Below are positions 56,680-64,000 of a DNA stretch of 64,000 nucleotides, piece by piece. Below the pieces are notes generated by a model. The model saw only the letters and a list, made by a program, of their open reading frames with translations. It had not been told where the DNA came from and ran no database searches. Source of the DNA: Deltaproteobacteria bacterium ADurb.Bin207 (GTDB lineage: Bacteria; Myxococcota_A; Polyangia; Polyangiales; Polyangiaceae); assembly GCA_002070115.1 (NCBI GenBank), contig MWCO01000001.1, positions 62,001-126,000 of the forward strand, read 5' to 3'. Numbering within the stretch: the first letter of the stretch is position 1; the number at the start of each line of letters is the position of its first letter. A program made the translations under genes and the position numbers.

Positions 56680-56926
56680 GGGCCTGTGGTTTTTTCGCGA
56701 CACTGGTTGATCGGGGCCGCCCGCTCGTCGGCGATCGGTTCGGGCCGACGGTGGTTCGAAATATCTGAACATAATTGGCCTTTCTGTCGTCCATACCCCG
56801 AAAGACCGTCCGTGCATCGTAGGAAAACTCGGAGAGAACCAGGCAGGCACATCTCATGCATCAAAGCTTTTGGAAAGCTTGGCGATACCCGTTTCAGATC
56901 ATAATCTATCGCAGAGGATGAGCACC

Positions 56927-57559
56927 ATGCACCGTTGGATTCGAAGAGCTGCCATTGCCCTCACGGCTTTTGCCCTCATCGGTTCGCCCACCGATGCTTC
57001 CGCAGAGACACAAGACGAAATCGTTCAACGTCTTCGAACGTCGCGTGATTCCGAGCGATATGAGGTTGCGGTCGACGGTCAGAGCATCAAGGCTGGTGGG
57101 GCGCGTATTTTGGTTCAGGCACCGCTTGCGGTGGTGCGAACCATCGTTCAGGACTTCGCGCATTATCAAGACTTCATGCCACGCTTCAAGCGCAGTCGCG
57201 TCGTGGGACAAAGCCCGAAAGCCTCGCAGGTGTACTTGCAAGTACCGATTTTGCACGGCGCCGCGAACGTATGGAGTGTCATCAACTTCACCGCGCCGGT
57301 GAAAAAACCGGATGGTTCGGAAACCATCCGAGGCAGGATGATTCCCGGTCAGGGTAACGTTCGGGACTTCCGCGCGACATGGTATCTCGTGCCCATCGAT
57401 GCGAATACCACGTTGTTGCGGTCCGAGATTCTCATTGTTCCCACGCTTCCGGTGCCGGGTTCCGTGGTGACGGGAGAACTAGGATACGCCGCCGATATGG
57501 CTGTGACATCCACGCGCAACCGAGCCGAAGCGCAAGTGCGCGAAGCTGCGAAAAAGTAG
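56927..57559 (+). CDS. Secreted START/polyketide-cyclase-like protein
   Basis: The 210-residue protein has a signal peptide (MHRWIRRAAIALTAFALIGS, likely cut after DASA near residue 25). A START/SRPBCC-like domain follows (about 45-205) with the pattern VVRTIVQDFAHYQDFMPRF, typical of cyclase/dehydrase (COQ10-like) proteins. Such folds bind lipids or hydrophobic ligands; being exported, it could act on lipids in the envelope. GAGG nine bases upstream of ATG 56927 supports this start over 56918. It ends two bases before the convergent gene's stop. Confidence 0.82.
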   Translation: MHRWIRRAAIALTAFALIGSPTDASAETQDEIVQRLRTSRDSERYEVAVDGQSIKAGGARILVQAPLAVVRTIVQDFAHYQDFMPRFKRSRVVGQSPKASQVYLQVPILHGAANVWSVINFTAPVKKPDGSETIRGRMIPGQGNVRDFRATWYLVPIDANTTLLRSEILIVPTLPVPGSVVTGELGYAADMAVTSTRNRAEAQVREAAKK

Positions 57560-57560
57560 G

Positions 57561-57893
57561 TCATCCCCGCAGGATGGCCCAGCCGAGCAACCCCAACGCA
57601 CCGATACAAATTCCTGCCGCAAGCCATAGCAACCAACGTGGTGTGGTTTTTTGCGGCGAACGGCAGTTTTCCAATTGCTGGGTGGCGAGCACGGTCAGCG
57701 ACTGGAGCATGGCCTGGGCGGTGGGTTGACGTTCTGGGTTATCGAGCTGTTGTCGATACCACGCGGCCACCTGGCCCAATTGTTCTCGTTGCCATCCCAA
57801 CTGCATCAGGCTTTCGTGGGCTTTGGGATTGTCCCATTGCGTCAAGACATGGTTCCAAAGAACGTCGAGCGGGTCGTTGTTCTCGTCGTTCAT
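57561..57893 (-). CDS. Small C-terminally anchored hypothetical protein
   Basis: The 110-residue protein is mostly helical and acidic at first (NDPLDVLWNHVLTQWDNPKA), with one membrane helix at the end (WLLWLAAGICIGALGLLGWA). No family recognised. The ATG is one base after the dtd stop, so it is the last gene of a leftward five-gene operon that includes the Cys-repeat protein. It could be tail-anchored, with the N-terminal part in the cytoplasm. Confidence 0.72.
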   Translation of the reverse strand: MNDENNDPLDVLWNHVLTQWDNPKAHESLMQLGWQREQLGQVAAWYRQQLDNPERQPTAQAMLQSLTVLATQQLENCRSPQKTTPRWLLWLAAGICIGALGLLGWAILRG

Positions 57894-57894
57894 G

Positions 57895-58344
57895 TCAGAA
57901 TACTTTTCGTGAATCGATGAGAATGGTCACCGGGCCGTCATTGTCGACCAGCACCCGCATCATGGCTCGAAAACGTCCGGTTTCCACGGCAATTCCCGTG
58001 TCGCGAACGCGGGTGACGAAACGGTCGAAAAGACGTTGGGCCTGCACCGGTTCCATCGCATCGTCGAAACTAGGCCGTCGTCCCCTTCGCACATCCCCGA
58101 ATACCGTAAACTGGCTGATGGCAAGAATGGCGCCGTTTACTTGTCCGACGCCGAGGGACATTTTTCCCAAATCATCTTCAAAAACCCGCAAGCCGGAAAT
58201 TTTTGAAGCAAGCAGATCGGCATCGTTGTCCGTATCATCGCGGCCCGCGCCCACGAATGCGACGAGGCCTGCACCGATTTGTCCTACCACGCAGCCGTCG
58301 ACTTCGACTCTGGCGGAAGCAACCCGCTGCACCACCGCACGCAT
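57895..58344 (-). CDS. dtd: D-aminoacyl-tRNA deacylase
   Basis: The 149-residue protein has the DTD start MRAVVQRVASARVEVDG, the catalytic-core SQFTVFGD, and the Gly-cisPro motif NDGPVTILID. DTD removes D-amino acids (and glycine from tRNA-Ala) to protect translation. The length is normal. It lies four bases after the Cys-repeat gene and one base before the anchored protein, within a leftward operon. Confidence 0.97.
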   Translation of the reverse strand: MRAVVQRVASARVEVDGCVVGQIGAGLVAFVGAGRDDTDNDADLLASKISGLRVFEDDLGKMSLGVGQVNGAILAISQFTVFGDVRRGRRPSFDDAMEPVQAQRLFDRFVTRVRDTGIAVETGRFRAMMRVLVDNDGPVTILIDSRKVF

Positions 58345-58348
58345 GGGT

Positions 58349-58771
58349 TCAGGCTTTCGTCAGCGCAAGCTCGCGGGAGATGCGTTGGGTGATTTCATAA
58401 TAGGTTTTGCGGTCATAAGGTTCGTTGAGGATGTGATAATCCTTGTGGGAAAGGCCGACACAACCGAAGCAGTAGTTGCAGGAAGTCAGGCCGACGCATC
58501 GGATGAGATAGGCGCTTTGCACGCAGCGCTCACATCCGACACAGTGGTGGCAAGCGAGACAGCCCACGCACTGACGGCCATGAGAGCAATCGGAGCAGTC
58601 TTCGCAGGCGACACAGAAGTGGCAGCGAACGAGACCTTTGGAATTGCGGCAGAACGTGCAGGAAGAGCAACGTTCGCAGCCGATGCAGTCAATGCATCCC
58701 TGGTTGTCGCGCAGCGAAGCGTAGGTTCGAACGAGATCTCGGAAACGGGATTCGAATTCGGATTTGTTCAT
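58349..58771 (-). CDS. Cysteine-repeat protein (about 20 Cys in CxxC runs)
   Basis: In the 140-residue protein, residues about 26-105 hold 21 Cys, mostly spaced CxxC (GCIDCIGCERC, VACEDCSDCS, CVGCLACHHCVGCERC). The C-terminus SCNYCFGCVGLSHKDYHIL and NEPYDRKTYYEI matches a widespread unnamed bacterial cysteine-repeat family. The spacing suggests several bound zinc or iron-sulfur centres, although no function is known. Its start overlaps the upstream stop by one base (TGATG). It sits directly upstream of dtd. Metal identity cannot be told. Confidence 0.85.
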   Translation of the reverse strand: MNKSEFESRFRDLVRTYASLRDNQGCIDCIGCERCSSCTFCRNSKGLVRCHFCVACEDCSDCSHGRQCVGCLACHHCVGCERCVQSAYLIRCVGLTSCNYCFGCVGLSHKDYHILNEPYDRKTYYEITQRISRELALTKA

Positions 58772-59364
58772 CAGATGCTCGTAGAGGAAGGGGAGCCAGT
58801 ACCACGACCATGAAGCATTCTGCGCAGCGATGCAGCAGCCACACGGGTATCGTGCTCATCGGCTTGTTCTTCGATGCGGCGTAGCCGCTGCTCGACAATG
58901 GGGCGTCGTCGAGGAACTTCCCCCGCGAAGATGGTCACTAGCTTGGCGATGGAGTCCCGGACCCGCTTTTCATCCAGATGCTCGAGCATTTGCACGTGAG
59001 TTTCCTGGTCTTCCGGTAAGGAGAATCCCGCGGCGAAAAACATATCTGCTGCTTTCGAGATGGATGCAGGACCGGTGGCCGCGAGAAACTTCCCAAGCAA
59101 ACGACGTCGTTCCGCATGGTTGGGGTCGGCTTCGGGGACCGGAGGCAGGACGATACGAGCGGCGGTTTTGGGTAGGACGGGTTGATTTTCTTCCGCGGCT
59201 TTTGGAGAAAACAGGGCTTCCAATGCGTTTCGATACTGTTTGGTGGCGGCATTGGCTCGCGCGATGGATTCGCGTTCCTGGTCTCGTTCGCGCTGGCGAT
59301 GCGCCGACCCATCGCGCATCTGATCGATCTCACGCCATGATTTTTTCTTTCTTTCTCGCATCAC
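58771..59364 (-). CDS. Hypothetical protein upstream of the Cys-repeat gene
   Basis: The 197-residue soluble protein begins with a very basic, Arg/Gln-rich helix (KKKSWREIDQMRDGS, RQRERDQERES). A Pro-rich linker and a helical domain follow (AERRRLLGKFLAATGPASIS, HLDEKRVRDSIAKLV). No family known. It is the first gene of the leftward operon and is translationally linked by a one-base overlap. Its charged N-terminus could bind nucleic acid; this is only inference. Confidence 0.75.
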   Translation of the reverse strand: MMRERKKKSWREIDQMRDGSAHRQRERDQERESIARANAATKQYRNALEALFSPKAAEENQPVLPKTAARIVLPPVPEADPNHAERRRLLGKFLAATGPASISKAADMFFAAGFSLPEDQETHVQMLEHLDEKRVRDSIAKLVTIFAGEVPRRRPIVEQRLRRIEEQADEHDTRVAAASLRRMLHGRGTGSPSSTSI

Positions 59365-59808
59365 TTCGTCCTCGTTGCGGTGTGATGATTCGCTGGAGCT
59401 TAGTCTCCGCGTGCAAACGCGCTACGCGCGACCGACGTTCGATCTCGAGTCAGACCATGTTGTGTTCGATTGCACGATCGCAGTCATTCCGTGCCGCCGC
59501 GTGCCGATGCGGGGACGGGATGGGAAGAGTCTTAGATTGTTCCACCCCTTGTTGGGGAAGGACGGTGGAAAATCCAAGCACGGACGCAGGCAGAGTGCAA
59601 GCCATCCGCGCGGCTTGGGTGCCCTGGAAGGATGAAAGAGTCGATATCATGAACGGATCCTGGTTGTCCGCCTTGGGGAAAGGCTCCGCAATAACATCAT
59701 AACAGTTGGATATTATTACGTTTTATTGTATCTCCGGGAGGATGGATGCAAAGTTGTCTTGACGAATGACCTCGGCCGCTATGAGCATGGCCGACCTTGT
59801 GAGAACCG
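59365..59808. other. Divergent intergenic region with AT-rich patch
   Basis: This 444-base region lies between divergent genes. Small frames on both strands are not supported by ribosome sites or families. An AT-rich patch at 59690-59735 resembles other intergenic spots in the window. Promoters for both flanking genes should lie here; none was assignable with confidence. Confidence 0.45.
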
Positions 59809-61761
59809 ATGGATAAGAAACAGCAAAAGATGATCGTGGTGGGCGCGGCGGGTGGGGTGGCGCTCCTTTCGTTGGTGATTACCTGGCGTGTGTCCGCGAG
59901 TCGCGCGGAGCAACGGGCTGGCGAATTGCTGAGCGCTGCGGCGGATATGGCGCGTTGCATGGCCGGCGATGATGTGGAACTGCAACGAACGCAGGTCCAT
60001 CAAGGTTTTGAGCGCAGGATGGTGCTCGATCTGCCGGATATCAACACGGCCAAACCGTGCCTTCTGGCGCTCGATGTCGTCAAGGAGAAGTGGGACGCCT
60101 ACGAGTCGACGTGGTTCAACGCTTCGGGAGCCAAGGGGCAGGATGGAGTCGCGTTCAAGCAGCGATTCGACAAAGCGTATGAAGCGTTTCGCGCGCTTCC
60201 CTTGGATAAGTCGTCGGACCAGGTGTTTTTGCGCAAGGAAAAATACGGCAGCGTTCTTCAAGCGGGCGAACTGTCGTTCGAGATGCTTGATGCCGCCCGA
60301 GGCATGTACAAAAGCGAAGGGGCAAGCGATGCGGAAATTCAAAAGGCAGGCGAGACCCGCTTGCGCAAAGCTCCGAACGTTCCCGATCGAGTCGCCAAAG
60401 GCCGCGCCATAGCCACGATTTCAGGCAAGGTCAATCCGGCACACTGGCGGCTCATCCCTTCGGGAAAAGGTCTGATGCTGCACGCCGTCAATGAACAGGG
60501 CGAGATGGCAGTGGCCTGGACCGATGATGGTACCACGTGGAAATCAGCTCGGGGACCTGTTGGCTTCGCGGGCAAAAAAGACATGGAATTTCGCGCTTTC
60601 GATGCCCCCGGGGGCGAACGCTGGTTCTCGATCGCTTCCGGTCAAAAAGAACAAGCACAAGTCCAGGTAGGCAAGATCGTCGAAGGACAACTGCCAGCGC
60701 CAACCTCCTTTCCACCCCCGCCCGAGGATTGGAAACGCGCCCCAGGCGGTGAGCGGGAAGCCGTCGTGCTTTCACAAGGTACCGTGGCGTTTCCCGTATG
60801 GCGCATCGTCGAGAAAACCAACGAAGAAAAAAAAGCAGAGAAAAAAGAGCGCGAGGAGTGGGAAAAAAACTTTGCGGACAAGGATGTGCAAGCGCTGATC
60901 ACGTTGGCTGAGCAACGTCGAGTCGCGCGCGCGGCTCTTGGTATCGATGACGATCATAAGCGGGAGGACGGCATCGCTTACGCCGTGGCGAATCAGCCGG
61001 TGACCGTGCTGTCGCTATCAGGATATGGGTTGGCTGGGCTGGTTCCTGGGGCCGAACCCATGGCGCTCGTGGGGGAAGGAAGCCTACCAGCGCAAAAAAT
61101 GGCTTCGTTTTCGATTCCACCGCCAGGAGAGCCCATCGGTATGATGGCGTCGTCGGTGGTGGTCAAGCCGGTGGAACCAGCGTTGCGTGGCTCGCCGTGG
61201 TTCCGTTGTGTAGGTAGCGATGGAGTCTATTGGGGAACGACCACCACGGGCAGTTTCTTGATCGGCATGCAACCCAATTTTCTCCAACTCGTGCAGATGA
61301 CAGCCCTGGCTGACGAAGGCTCCCATATTGGGTGTGGTCCTGGCGTGGCGACGGTGGCGCTTCCCTTCCTGAAGGATCGTATCTTCGCGAATTTACTAAC
61401 GATTCGAGGAGGAGAACTCGAAGGGGGCAAGATCCACACGACCGCGGGGACCGATATTGCGTTGTATAACCAAACCGCGGCCACGAGCGCTGCCACCGGT
61501 GCGGTTGTCCTTGGGTGGGTTGCGCGGGGATACGCGCTTTATACCATCAACAACAAAACGGATAATGAGTTCGTGGCACCTCGTTTTCTTGCCGAAGTGG
61601 GAACGGATGGTTCTACGATTTCCGGCCTTGCCTTCGTGGGCGTGGGCAAACGTATGGTGGGGATGGTTGCGCGGGAAAGCTGCCCGGACGCTTCTCATTG
61701 CTCGACATCGTTCGAGATTTTGGTGAGCGACGACGATGCCAGGACCTGGAATCCCGGCTGA
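59809..61761 (+). CDS. Membrane-anchored beta-rich protein, unknown function
   Basis: The 650-residue protein has an uncleaved-looking membrane helix (MIVVGAAGGVALLSLVITW, residues 8-26), then a helical region to about 190. A mostly beta region follows, with a charged coiled-coil insert (EEKKAEKKEREEWEK). Strands such as GEMAVAWTDDGTTWKSARG and FEILVSDDDARTW are BNR-like blades, similar in type to the large lipoprotein at 48152-51064. The family is unknown. It begins at ATG 59809 after the AT-rich divergent spacer and ends ten bases before the convergent MYXO-CTERM gene. Confidence 0.75.
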   Translation: MDKKQQKMIVVGAAGGVALLSLVITWRVSASRAEQRAGELLSAAADMARCMAGDDVELQRTQVHQGFERRMVLDLPDINTAKPCLLALDVVKEKWDAYESTWFNASGAKGQDGVAFKQRFDKAYEAFRALPLDKSSDQVFLRKEKYGSVLQAGELSFEMLDAARGMYKSEGASDAEIQKAGETRLRKAPNVPDRVAKGRAIATISGKVNPAHWRLIPSGKGLMLHAVNEQGEMAVAWTDDGTTWKSARGPVGFAGKKDMEFRAFDAPGGERWFSIASGQKEQAQVQVGKIVEGQLPAPTSFPPPPEDWKRAPGGEREAVVLSQGTVAFPVWRIVEKTNEEKKAEKKEREEWEKNFADKDVQALITLAEQRRVARAALGIDDDHKREDGIAYAVANQPVTVLSLSGYGLAGLVPGAEPMALVGEGSLPAQKMASFSIPPPGEPIGMMASSVVVKPVEPALRGSPWFRCVGSDGVYWGTTTTGSFLIGMQPNFLQLVQMTALADEGSHIGCGPGVATVALPFLKDRIFANLLTIRGGELEGGKIHTTAGTDIALYNQTAATSAATGAVVLGWVARGYALYTINNKTDNEFVAPRFLAEVGTDGSTISGLAFVGVGKRMVGMVARESCPDASHCSTSFEILVSDDDARTWNPG

Positions 61762-61770
61762 TGAACGCGT

Positions 61771-63423
61771 TTACGAACGGAGCGAATGCCCGCGTCGATG
61801 GCGTCGAAGTCCGAAACCGATAGCGGCCAGGGCAAGCACGGCAAGATGAGCGTATCTGCGTGATTGATTTCGCGCGACAAGGCAAGCGCAGCCATCGGCT
61901 TCCTGATCAGAAGGCCACGAAGCGGGATGATTCCCTGCTTCGGGGTGGGCGTCGGACATGCCACTATCGCGCGCATCGGTATCGGAGTGGTCGGCGTTAG
62001 CATCGGAGACGATCCCGGTTTCGCCGTGGGAGCTGTCTGCGGAAGCCTCGGTGGTCTCGTCGCCGGAAACGTCGGCATGAGCGTCTTCACCGCTGCTTCC
62101 GCCACTGCCGCCACTTCCCGCGGACCCATCGGGAGTTCCTGCATCGGGACTTGCTTTGCTGACGAGGTGGAAGCGAACGGCGTCCCATCCGACACACTCC
62201 GTACTCGTGCCCTGATTCGTCATGCGTACGACGGCTTTCGATTCGAAGGGCCAGGTGCCGAGTTCGACGAATCGTCCGCCGATTTGAGACTCATCCAAAG
62301 TAGCTTCGTGGGAGCCGTCCTGGGCTTCGACGGTCACCTTCCCTTTTGTGACGGTTGCCTTGTCCGAATAGGGGATGAAGGCGCTGACGGTCCAGGTTCC
62401 CGCTACCGGGAGGTTGGCTGTCCAGGAAGCGGAAACGGGGGAAGAACTCGAAGCTTCGCGCCATGTGAAATGGCCTCTCCATCCCTTTTCCCCGAGGAAT
62501 TTGGCTCCGGGGGGTGCTTTGAAACCGGGGTCCAGGTCATCGATGATGACATCGTCGACCAGCGCTTTTTTCCAATCCTCCTGAATCTGGTTCCAGGACA
62601 CGATTACCATGGAAAGGACATCGCTGTAGTGTTGCCAGTTGGCGGATTTGCGGTAATATTCGCACCAGCCAGGATAAGAGTTGCTTTTGTAGCATTCCCA
62701 TGCTGTTGCGGCGGGGGATTCGAGATAGGCGCTCATGGCCATGTCGCGAAGGAGCACGGAAAACCAGTAGCTATTATGCATTCCCGCGGTGATGCCGCCG
62801 GGGCTGGAGACCATGGTGGCGATGGACAGGCCCGTGGGAAACGTTTTTTCTTGAGCGGCGATTTTCAGGACCTCGTTTCCCACCTGGGCTTCCGTTTCGT
62901 TGGGGTGCGTGGCGGAAAACGCTTTTTGTCCTCGTGAATAGCTATCGCTGACCTGCACGGCGAGGCCGACTTGCCATATATTTGAGCCCCATGGCAGGAC
63001 GGGGCAGTCGAAATCGATGTCCCAAGAATAGTCTCCGCAGTTGCTCATGCGCCATGGGGCCAAGTAGGCATCGGCCGCGGCAAACCACGCTACCATGACA
63101 GGATCACCGGTCAGCTCTGCCGCCCACGCCCCTTCGAGCAAGTAGGCTTCGAGCTGAGAATGGGCTTGTGGGTTGTGCGCGTTGAGGTTGGCGCTTGGGT
63201 TCGATGGGGAGCGAAACCCATAGTTTTGAATATAGCTGCTCATGGGCGGAGCTGGTTTGGTGTAACGTTTGGCTCGGGCTTCGGAGGCGACCATACCGAT
63301 CGCCACACCCATGGCTCCCCCGAGGAGAAGTGCGTTGGTCGTTTTCCGACGAAATCCAGGCTTCCAGCCGGAAAATCTCATGGTTTTTGTGGAAAAGCGC
63401 CACCAATCCGTCAGGTCGAACAT
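61771..63423 (-). CDS. Exported golvesin-domain protein with MYXO-CTERM-type tail
   Basis: About 550 residues. The N-terminus has a basic region and a signal-like helix (TTNALLLGGAMGVAIGMVAS). A 230-residue helical part is followed by a golvesin/CBM-like beta domain (SASWTANLPVAGTWTVSAFI to VVRMTNQGTSTECVGWDAV), then a Ser/Asp/Ala linker. The end, DGCACLVARNQ, a hydrophobic helix and RRHRR, matches the MYXO-CTERM sorting signal processed by myxosortase. A GGAGG six bases before ATG 63423 fixes the start. It should end up on the cell surface; the substrate of the golvesin domain is unknown. Confidence 0.85.
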   Translation of the reverse strand: MFDLTDWWRFSTKTMRFSGWKPGFRRKTTNALLLGGAMGVAIGMVASEARAKRYTKPAPPMSSYIQNYGFRSPSNPSANLNAHNPQAHSQLEAYLLEGAWAAELTGDPVMVAWFAAADAYLAPWRMSNCGDYSWDIDFDCPVLPWGSNIWQVGLAVQVSDSYSRGQKAFSATHPNETEAQVGNEVLKIAAQEKTFPTGLSIATMVSSPGGITAGMHNSYWFSVLLRDMAMSAYLESPAATAWECYKSNSYPGWCEYYRKSANWQHYSDVLSMVIVSWNQIQEDWKKALVDDVIIDDLDPGFKAPPGAKFLGEKGWRGHFTWREASSSSPVSASWTANLPVAGTWTVSAFIPYSDKATVTKGKVTVEAQDGSHEATLDESQIGGRFVELGTWPFESKAVVRMTNQGTSTECVGWDAVRFHLVSKASPDAGTPDGSAGSGGSGGSSGEDAHADVSGDETTEASADSSHGETGIVSDANADHSDTDARDSGMSDAHPEAGNHPASWPSDQEADGCACLVARNQSRRYAHLAVLALAAIGFGLRRHRRGHSLRS

Positions 63424-63611
63424 CCAATGCCTCCGAGGTGCATAGCCATCAACCATCTTTGCACTTCCGGTGATTCTACCACCAGCGCTCTCAAGGGTCA
63501 TGCTCACGGCGTCCGTTGGTGCTGAATCATTGATCGACTCGACGGCTCCCACGCCAATCAAACGCTTACCGGCTTGGGAAGGCGCATAGGCCATTGGCAG
63601 CGAGGTGCATC

Positions 63612-64000
63612 ATGAATACAGCGGATATCTGGAATTTCTTAGTGACACAAGGCGGGGATTTCGGGCTCAAACTGCTGACAGCGATCATCGCATGGGTGGT
63701 GGGGCGTTGGCTGATCACGTTTTCCGTAACCTTGCTCGGCAAGCTATTGAGACGTGGTGGAAAAATCGATGAGACACTCGCCAACTACTTGAAATCCATT
63801 ACGATTGTTCTACTCAACATCGTTCTGATCCTTGCGATTCTCGACATCTTCGGAGTCAAGACGACGTCTTTCGCGGCGTTGCTCGCGGGGGCAGGGCTGG
63901 CCATTGGCGCGGCCTGGAGTGGAATGCTCGGCAACTTCGCCGCTGGCGTGTTCATGCAAGTCTTGCGACCTTATAAGGTGGGGGATTTCGTTTCCGCGGG
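63612..64000 (+). CDS. MscS family mechanosensitive channel, C-terminus outside window
   Basis: The open frame from ATG 63612 runs off the window after 129 codons. It has two membrane helices, then the pore helix region LLAGAGLAIGAAWSGMLGNF, and FMQVLRPYKVGDFV, the start of the beta domain. These are hallmarks of MscS, which releases solutes on osmotic downshock. GAGG about eight bases before the ATG supports the start. It is divergent from the MYXO-CTERM gene. Confidence 0.93.
   Translation, partial: MNTADIWNFLVTQGGDFGLKLLTAIIAWVVGRWLITFSVTLLGKLLRRGGKIDETLANYLKSITIVLLNIVLILAILDIFGVKTTSFAALLAGAGLAIGAAWSGMLGNFAAGVFMQVLRPYKVGDFVSA

Noticed and set aside
57638-58813. Rightward frame of about 391 codons
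   Set aside because: It is antisense to dtd and the Cys-repeat gene, whose motifs are clear; its sequence is low-complexity.
61864-62937. Rightward frame of about 357 codons
   Set aside because: It is antisense to the MYXO-CTERM gene, which has a perfect GGAGG site and recognisable domains.
1-64000. CRISPR arrays, transposases, integrases and tRNA genes
   Set aside because: I looked for spaced direct repeats, DDE or recombinase motifs and T-arm words on both strands and found none convincing.

Overview
The window looks like a chromosomal segment from a member of the Myxococcota (former Deltaproteobacteria). The reasons are a C-terminal MYXO-CTERM-type sorting tail (61771-63423), two Hanks-type Ser/Thr kinases, a very large TPR plus sigma-54 activator, several Ser/Pro-rich regulators, and many lipoproteins and beta-rich secreted proteins of unknown function. 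It is mostly housekeeping and lineage-specific chromosome. I see no prophage, transposase, CRISPR array, rRNA or tRNA. Base composition is moderately GC-rich, except for a clearly AT-richer stretch with two sodium symporters (8926-12047) and short AT-rich intergenic spacers.

Layout. 1-8.6 kb: a GT-C membrane glycosyltransferase cut by the left edge, divergent from a GT2-CapK/PaaK-like ligase fusion; then an OPT transporter, an alpha/beta hydrolase, a MATE exporter and a small hypothetical gene. 8.9-12.0 kb: NSS and AGCS symporters. 12.1-18 kb: a zinc-ribbon membrane protein, a ZIP metal transporter, a Ser/Pro-rich TPR membrane protein, a DUF3634 protein, and a Ser/Thr kinase whose membrane anchor is out of frame after a 9-C run. 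18-26.6 kb: priA, an AmpG-like permease, a cytidylyltransferase-like gene coupled to a beta-propeller/transglutaminase gene, and a GAF-GAF histidine kinase. 26.7-28.7 kb: a thiolase-like/DUF35 pair with strong ribosome binding sites. 29-37 kb: an ECF sigma factor, then a long leftward run (two GT-C proteins, IHF-like protein, lipoprotein, cobalamin adenosyltransferase, Uma2 protein).

37-43.3 kb: a rightward cluster (GAF protein, histidine kinase, DUF58, BatA/vWA) with tight overlaps. 43.4-51.5 kb: a zinc-ribbon Ser/Thr kinase, a PflX-like radical SAM protein, an M17 aminopeptidase homologue lacking its first metal-ligand loop, a frameshifted small gene, and a large beta-rich lipoprotein. 51.5-59.4 kb: the sigma-54/TPR activator coupled to a small lipoprotein, mnmA, a START-like secreted protein, and a leftward operon with dtd and a cysteine-repeat protein. 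59.8-64 kb: a membrane-anchored beta-rich protein, the MYXO-CTERM golvesin-domain protein, and an MscS channel cut by the right edge.

No single obviously new defence or mobile system is visible. The most promising leads are the GT2-CapK fusion, the thiolase-like protein that appears to lack its nucleophilic cysteine beside its DUF35 partner, the poly-C switchable kinase anchor, the M17 protein missing metal ligands, the cysteine-repeat/dtd operon, and a family of shared AT-rich intergenic motifs.
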